Shown here in pieces: positions 6,582 to 10,038 of a stretch of DNA of 10,038 nucleotides. The first letter of the stretch is position 1; every line of letters starts with the position of its first letter. Under the pieces are notes generated by a model. It saw only the letters and a list, made by a program, of their open reading frames with translations. It did no database searches and had not been told where the DNA came from. A program made the position numbers and the translations under genes. The DNA is from Candidatus Delongbacteria bacterium (lineage in GTDB: Bacteria > JAGOEH01): positions 1 through 10,038 of the forward strand of contig JAGOEH010000109.1 in the NCBI GenBank assembly GCA_017997825.1, in the 5' to 3' direction.

Positions 6582-7175
6582 ATGAAAGAGCTCGAGCAAA
6601 TCCATTTTGAAAGCCGACAATCGTTTCGTGATTGGCTGGAAAAGAATCATACCACTAGTGCCGGCATTTGGATGGTATACTTTAAAAAACACACCGATGT
6701 TGGATGTATAGAGTACAATGAAGCCCTGGAAGAAGCTCTCTGTTTCGGCTGGATTGACAGTATTATTAAAAAGGTGGATGATGACCGGTATCTGCGAAAA
6801 TTCACGCCGCGGACGAATACCGCCAAATGGTCGGACTTGAACAAGAGAATGGTGGTTTCGCTGATTGAAAAAGGCCGAATGACTGAGGCCGGGCTTCAGA
6901 AAATTGATATCTACCTGAAAACCGGAAGGGTGGATTGGGATAAGAAAAGCGTGAAAGATGCTAGTAAGGTAAAGGAGCTAGATATTCCGGATTATATTTT
7001 GAAAGCCTTTGGAGAAAATGAACCGGCATTGGAGAATTTCACCAAGCTGGCTCCGACCTACAGGCGGCATTATGTATTGTGGATCACGAGTGCCAAACGG
7101 GAAGAGACGATCCGGAATCGAGTGGAGGAAGCCATTCGGTTACTGAAAGAAAATAAAAAACTGGGATTGAAATGA
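6582..7175 (+). CDS. YdeI/OmpD-associated family protein
   Basis: This 197-residue protein closely follows the YdeI/OmdA pattern: RDWLEKNH (16-23), GIWMVYFKK (28-36), YNEALEEALCFGWIDS (45-60), KFTPRTNTAKWSDLNK (73-88), a GRMTEAG segment (98-104), and the C-terminal LAPTYRRHYVLWITSAKREET (156-176). Length is that of the family. Members have been tied to bacteriocin/antimicrobial-peptide protection and envelope stress in enterobacteria, but the biochemical role is not settled and should not be transferred firmly. No signal peptide or membrane helix is visible, so it is likely cytoplasmic. The start has no strong Shine-Dalgarno (GAAAGA upstream); the next in-frame ATG is beyond the conserved N-terminus, so this start is kept. 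It is preceded by 152 bp without a gene and followed by the long intergenic region before the restriction-modification locus. Confidence 0.88.
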   Translation: MKELEQIHFESRQSFRDWLEKNHTTSAGIWMVYFKKHTDVGCIEYNEALEEALCFGWIDSIIKKVDDDRYLRKFTPRTNTAKWSDLNKRMVVSLIEKGRMTEAGLQKIDIYLKTGRVDWDKKSVKDASKVKELDIPDYILKAFGENEPALENFTKLAPTYRRHYVLWITSAKREETIRNRVEEAIRLLKENKKLGLK

Positions 7176-7435
7176 ACAGGTTATCGGCATCTAGGACCGG
7201 TTATTGATAGGGAAGGGATTCTGCCTGAATTAATCTTTCATCCGAAGGGTATTTTACTATGGTAGGTGACATTGAGCAGCCGGATTATCGTTTCCGGATC
7301 AATTCGATAATTTTGTAGCTGATTTTTTGTAATCTTTATGGCTGTCGATTTTGAGGTTATTTCAACGTTCCAAAGTGTAAGCCATCTTGGCCATATACCA
7401 CCATCTATCAATCCTTTGGACTTTATTCTTTACTA
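7176..7435. other. Intergenic region with no convincing gene
   Basis: No frame here has both length and a recognisable product. A 19-codon frame at 7259-7318 has a modest GAAGGG site and no known match. ATTATCG (7284-7290) and CGATAAT (7305-7311) form a 7 bp stem with a 14-nt loop followed by TTTTG, a weak terminator candidate for the YdeI-type gene on the plus strand. Confidence 0.4.
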
Positions 7436-7464
7436 TTGACAATCCATTGATGTATGATTATAAT
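7436..7464 (+). promoter_or_regulatory. Perfect-consensus sigma70 promoter
   Basis: TTGACA (7436-7441), exactly 17 bp, then TATAAT (7459-7464): every base of both hexamers and the spacing match the consensus. The expected start is near 7471. The first downstream feature is a good Shine-Dalgarno and a 27-codon ORF; hsdM follows 440 bp later. Confidence 0.85.
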
Positions 7465-7504
7465 CGAATCAGTAATTCCAGTTTAATTCCCGAGGGGGAG
7501 TTTG

Positions 7505-7588
7505 ATGATACAAAAAAAATATGAACGATGTTTATATCCGTCTCGATTAGCAGAGTATAAGCAATACCTATATCCAACCGTTATATGA
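7505..7588 (+). CDS. Possible 27-residue small protein or leader peptide
   Basis: An ATG at 7505 opens 27 codons ending in TGA. It is preceded by the purine-rich GAGGGGGAG (ending five bases before the ATG), and the perfect promoter lies about 40 bp upstream. The product starts MIQKKYERCLYPSRLAEY, is basic and rich in tyrosine (five), and has one cysteine and no membrane segment. I recognise no family. The combination of consensus promoter, ribosome site and short frame suggests a real small protein, a leader peptide for the downstream restriction-modification genes, or the surviving start of a broken gene. Nothing after the stop continues the frame clearly. Confidence 0.35.
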   Translation: MIQKKYERCLYPSRLAEYKQYLYPTVI

Positions 7589-7649
7589 AATAGCGCACTG
7601 AAGAACTAAAGACAATGAATAAAAACGAAATTAGACCCTCATGTCAAGA

Positions 7650-7671
7650 AACCTGCCATCCATGGTAGGTT
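7650..7671. repeat. 22 bp near-perfect inverted repeat upstream of hsdM
   Basis: AACCTGCCAT (7650-7659) and ATGGTAGGTT (7662-7671) are inverted arms around CC with a single mismatch, which would be a G-U pair in RNA. It may be an operator dyad for a regulator of the downstream locus or an RNA hairpin. No U-tract follows, so it is not a classical terminator. Confidence 0.45.
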
Positions 7672-7682
7672 AAAGGAAAGGA

Positions 7683-7775
7683 ATGAAAAAGAAACAAGTA
7701 ATATTCGTGGGTGCCTGAGCATCGAAAGCTGATGGTGAACCGCCACAAAACGAATTGTTTAAATCACTTTATTGG
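7683..7775 (+). pseudogene. Possible relic of a short gene with an in-frame stop
   Basis: After an AAAGGAAAGG ribosome site, ATG at 7683 opens MKKKQVIFVGA and then meets TGA at 7716-7718. The same frame continues in a coding-like way (ASKADGEPPQNELFKSLYW) to TAA at 7773-7775. The beta-strand-like start QVIFVGA hints at a Rossmann-like N-terminus, but this is too short to assign. It may be decayed material at the edge of the restriction-modification island, or chance. Confidence 0.25.
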
Positions 7776-7789
7776 TAAATCAAAAACAG

Positions 7790-7818
7790 TTTGCACCGAT
7801 GAAAAAAACAGGTATAAT
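7790..7818 (+). promoter_or_regulatory. Probable promoter of hsdM
   Basis: A perfect -10 TATAAT (7813-7818) has a partial -35 TTTGCA (7790-7795, four of six consensus bases) at 17 bp. The expected start near 7825 would give a leader of about 87 nt before the hsdM ATG. The region 7776-7911 otherwise has no convincing gene. Confidence 0.5.
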
Positions 7819-7911
7819 CGTTTCTTCGGGAATTTCGTAAACTATACCAATAATTCTTTTGAAGATTTTATGAGCAACCCGGAACCGTTTTTATAAGGAT
7901 ATAAAAGTTAA

Positions 7912-9936
7912 ATGCTGAGCGAACAACTAAAAGATTTAGAACAAACCCTGTGGCAGACCGCCGATACACTGCGGGCCAATTCAGACCTCAAATCAACCGA
8001 GTATTCCACTCCGGTCCTGGGGCTGATATTTCTGAAATTTGCAGATAACAAATACAGCTCTTTCGAAGAAGAGATTCTTTCTGAGTTTGAAAAACTAAAA
8101 GGCTCACGTCGTGAGCGAAAGATTGAGGAAATCGCCCTTGAAAAGTGTGGATTTTATCTGGCACCCAAAGCGCGTTATGATTATCTCCTAAACCTGCCGG
8201 AAGAAGAGGATATCGCCAAAGCCATTAAAGATGCCATGGCAAGTATTGAAGAATACAAACCGGAGCTTAAAGGAATACTGCCGCAGGATGAATATTTCAA
8301 ACTGGTTCGTAAGAAAGAGTTTCGGGATTTACCAAAACGGTTATTGAAAAACTTTGCGGATATCCCCAAAGATGCCACCGGTGACATGTTCGGTCAGATT
8401 TACGAGTATTTTCTGGGGAATTTTGCCATGGCCGAAGGTCAGGGCGGTGGTGAGTTCTTTACACCCCGCAGTGTAGTGCGGCTGATGGTGGAAATTATAG
8501 AACCTCACAACGGTACTGTTTTTGACCCAGCCTGCGGTTCCGGTGGAATGTTTGTGCAATCGGCTCATTTTATAGAAGAACGGCGGAAGGCTGGTAAAAC
8601 AAGTGATGATACAAGTCTGTATGTATACGGACAGGAAAAGACTCTGGATACGGTAAAACTGGCCAAGATGAACCTCGCGGTAAATGGACTTCGCGGTGAA
8701 ATACATCAGGCTATTTCTTACTACGAAGATCCGGTGGATGCCTTTGAGAAGTTTGATTATGTATTGGCCAATCCGCCTTTTAATGTGGATGATGTGAGCC
8801 TTGCCAAAGTGGAACAGGATCGTCGCTTTAATACCTATGGTATCCCCCGCAACAAGACAAAAAATAAAAGCAAGGGCGAAGAGACCTGCCCCAATGGCAA
8901 TTATCTCTGGATCAATCTCTTTGCTACCTCTCTCAAGAAAACCGGACGCGCCGGCCTTGTTATGGCCAACTCAGCCAGCGATGCGCGTCACAGCGAAGCG
9001 GATATTCGCCGGAAGCTGATCGAATCCAATCTGATCTACTGTATGCTGACCCTACCCTCAAACATGTTTTATACGGTTACCCTTCCGGCGACACTCTGGT
9101 TTTTTGATAAAGCCAAGACCGACAGCCGTATACTCTTTATCGATGCCCGCAATATCTTTACCCAGATCGACCGGGCACACCGGGAATTTTCGGCGGAACA
9201 GATACAGAACATCGCTGTGATTTCCCGACTGCACAGGGGTGACCGCCAGGCCTTTGTTGATTTGGTACATAGCTACTTTGAACAGGGCTATGAAAAACTC
9301 AAAGCCAACCGAGACAATCTGAAAACTGTTTCTGAGAAAGTAACCAAACTGCTTAAAGAATACGGTGTACAAGATGTACCCGATTTTTCACCGCTTATTG
9401 AGAGCGGAAAGACATTGATTGGCGCATGGGAGAAATGTGACCCGCACAGTGATATTGCCATAGAAAACAAGTCTCAGAAAGCAATGGCTGAAAAAACACT
9501 GCCCTTTTTTGAAAAACTCCACGAACTCTTAAAAATTGTCGATCGTGATGTCCGTACTATCGAGAAAGAGAACAACCGTGCCAAAGATATCCGCCTGCTT
9601 AAAACCGAACTGGAAGAACTGCACCGGGAAGTCAAAGACACGGAATACTTTTTTGCTCATATTCTATGGCTGCAGGAACGCTTTCCTGAAGCCCGGTATG
9701 AAGATGTAACCGGCCTGTGTAAACTGGCAACGCTGGACGAAGTCAAAGAACAGGAATACTCCCTCAACCCCGGCCGTTATGTGGGTGTGGTGATTGAAGA
9801 GGACGGTAAGACCGAAGAGGAGTTTATCGCCGAAATTGTGGGTCTCAATGATGAGCTGGAAGCCCTGAATAAAGAGGCCCGCATGCTGGAGAGTGTGATA
9901 GCACAGAATATTGCGGCGATTGCGGGGGAAGAATGA
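7912..9936 (+). CDS. hsdM: Type I restriction-modification system methyltransferase subunit (N6-adenine)
   Basis: This 674-residue protein is an HsdM. An N-terminal helical HsdM_N-type domain (about 5-150) carries TLRANSDLKSTEYSTPVLGLIFLKFAD. The linker DATGDMFGQIYEYFLGNFA and GEFFTPR (180-186) leads into the catalytic domain: SAM-binding motif DPACGSGG (205-212) and the adenine-methylation motif NPPF (287-290). It transfers methyl groups to adenine N6 in the recognition site chosen by HsdS. At 674 residues it is longer than the roughly 530 of EcoKI HsdM; the extra part is a charged, coiled-coil-rich C-terminus (about 500-674) ending near the family motif LNPGRYVGVV, with a further terminal coiled coil. 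A GGA site lies 12 bases before the ATG, somewhat far. Its stop overlaps the next ATG by four bases (ATGA), so the genes are translationally coupled. No hsdS or hsdR lies in the window. Confidence 0.94.
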   Translation: MLSEQLKDLEQTLWQTADTLRANSDLKSTEYSTPVLGLIFLKFADNKYSSFEEEILSEFEKLKGSRRERKIEEIALEKCGFYLAPKARYDYLLNLPEEEDIAKAIKDAMASIEEYKPELKGILPQDEYFKLVRKKEFRDLPKRLLKNFADIPKDATGDMFGQIYEYFLGNFAMAEGQGGGEFFTPRSVVRLMVEIIEPHNGTVFDPACGSGGMFVQSAHFIEERRKAGKTSDDTSLYVYGQEKTLDTVKLAKMNLAVNGLRGEIHQAISYYEDPVDAFEKFDYVLANPPFNVDDVSLAKVEQDRRFNTYGIPRNKTKNKSKGEETCPNGNYLWINLFATSLKKTGRAGLVMANSASDARHSEADIRRKLIESNLIYCMLTLPSNMFYTVTLPATLWFFDKAKTDSRILFIDARNIFTQIDRAHREFSAEQIQNIAVISRLHRGDRQAFVDLVHSYFEQGYEKLKANRDNLKTVSEKVTKLLKEYGVQDVPDFSPLIESGKTLIGAWEKCDPHSDIAIENKSQKAMAEKTLPFFEKLHELLKIVDRDVRTIEKENNRAKDIRLLKTELEELHREVKDTEYFFAHILWLQERFPEARYEDVTGLCKLATLDEVKEQEYSLNPGRYVGVVIEEDGKTEEEFIAEIVGLNDELEALNKEARMLESVIAQNIAAIAGEE

Positions 9937-10038
9937 AATCTGTAAAAAGACCTGTCATTTTTATTTCATCAACCGTGTATGGCATTGAAGAACTATTGGA
10001 GCGTATCTATACACTGTTAACAGGTTTCGGGTATGTGG
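9933..10038 (+). CDS. DUF4062 domain protein, N-terminal fragment
   Basis: The gene is cut by the right edge; 35 codons are visible. The start MKSVKRPVIFISSTVYGI, then an amphipathic helix (EELLERIYTLLTGF) and GY, is the N-terminal strand-helix of the DUF4062 family, whose hallmark is FISST followed by a helix and a GY turn. The function of the family is unresolved; members occur within or beside restriction-modification and other defence loci. The ATG overlaps the hsdM stop by four bases and has the GGGGGAAG ribosome site inside hsdM, so it is part of the same operon and probably expressed in step with HsdM. Confidence in the domain is good, but nothing can be said of the rest of the protein, which could carry a NACHT, ATPase or other effector domain. 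Confidence 0.75.
   Translation, partial: MKSVKRPVIFISSTVYGIEELLERIYTLLTGFGYV

Noticed and set aside
7338-7395. Minus-strand frame reading DRWWYMAKMAYTLER
   Set aside because: Under 20 codons before a stop, with no start signals; coding-like text but too short to call.
7711-7896. GTG-started 61-codon frame upstream of hsdM
   Set aside because: It has no ribosome site, no recognised family and a composition like non-coding DNA, and the hsdM promoter lies inside it.
1-10038. tRNA, rRNA, CRISPR arrays, insertion sequences or integrase genes
   Set aside because: None seen on reading both strands of the gaps: no regularly spaced repeats, no transposase-like protein, and no cloverleaf I could fold by eye.

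Overview
The window looks like a chromosomal segment of a Gram-negative-type bacterium: one product carries a lipoprotein signal, and Shine-Dalgarno sites and sigma70-type promoters (TTGACA/TATAAT) are clear. The classic promoters argue against typical Bacteroidetes, but I cannot place the organism more closely from sequence alone. Base composition changes sharply. The first 2.4 kb is GC-rich (39 of 60 bases in the sampled line 541-600), the middle is AT-rich (19 of 60 at 5161-5220), and the hsdM gene is intermediate (27 of 60 at 8881-8940).

Region 1 (1-2533, minus strand) is a compact sulfur-assimilation operon read metA - rrf2 - cysK - metY, with 2, 27 and 17 bp between genes. MetA makes O-acyl-homoserine; its Glu111 predicts acetyl-CoA use. 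MetY, whose N-terminus only is in the window, would convert O-acetylhomoserine plus sulfide to homocysteine. CysK would make cysteine from O-acetylserine plus sulfide. An embedded Rrf2-family regulator with three cysteines is the natural candidate to control the operon. The metA promoter has one perfect inverted repeat over the -10/start region and another over the -35.

Region 2 (2534-3642) is a roughly 350 bp intergenic region followed by a class I SAM-dependent methyltransferase. Its own near-consensus promoter (2739-2767) gives an approximately 107-nt leader with competing hairpins, a possible unrecognised attenuator.

Region 3 (3643-7175) is AT-rich and loosely packed: a six-helix membrane protein of unknown function, a likely remnant of a retropepsin-like aspartyl protease, a gluzincin-type (M2/M3-like) lipoprotein metallopeptidase, and a YdeI/OmpD-associated family protein.

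Region 4 (7176-7911) is about 735 bp without a convincing full-length gene. It holds a perfect-consensus sigma70 promoter feeding a 27-codon ORF, a 22 bp palindrome, short gene-like relics and a probable promoter for the next gene.

Region 5 (7912-end) begins a Type I restriction-modification locus: a 674-residue HsdM, translationally coupled by an ATGA overlap to a DUF4062 gene cut by the window edge. HsdS and HsdR are expected beyond the edge but are not seen.
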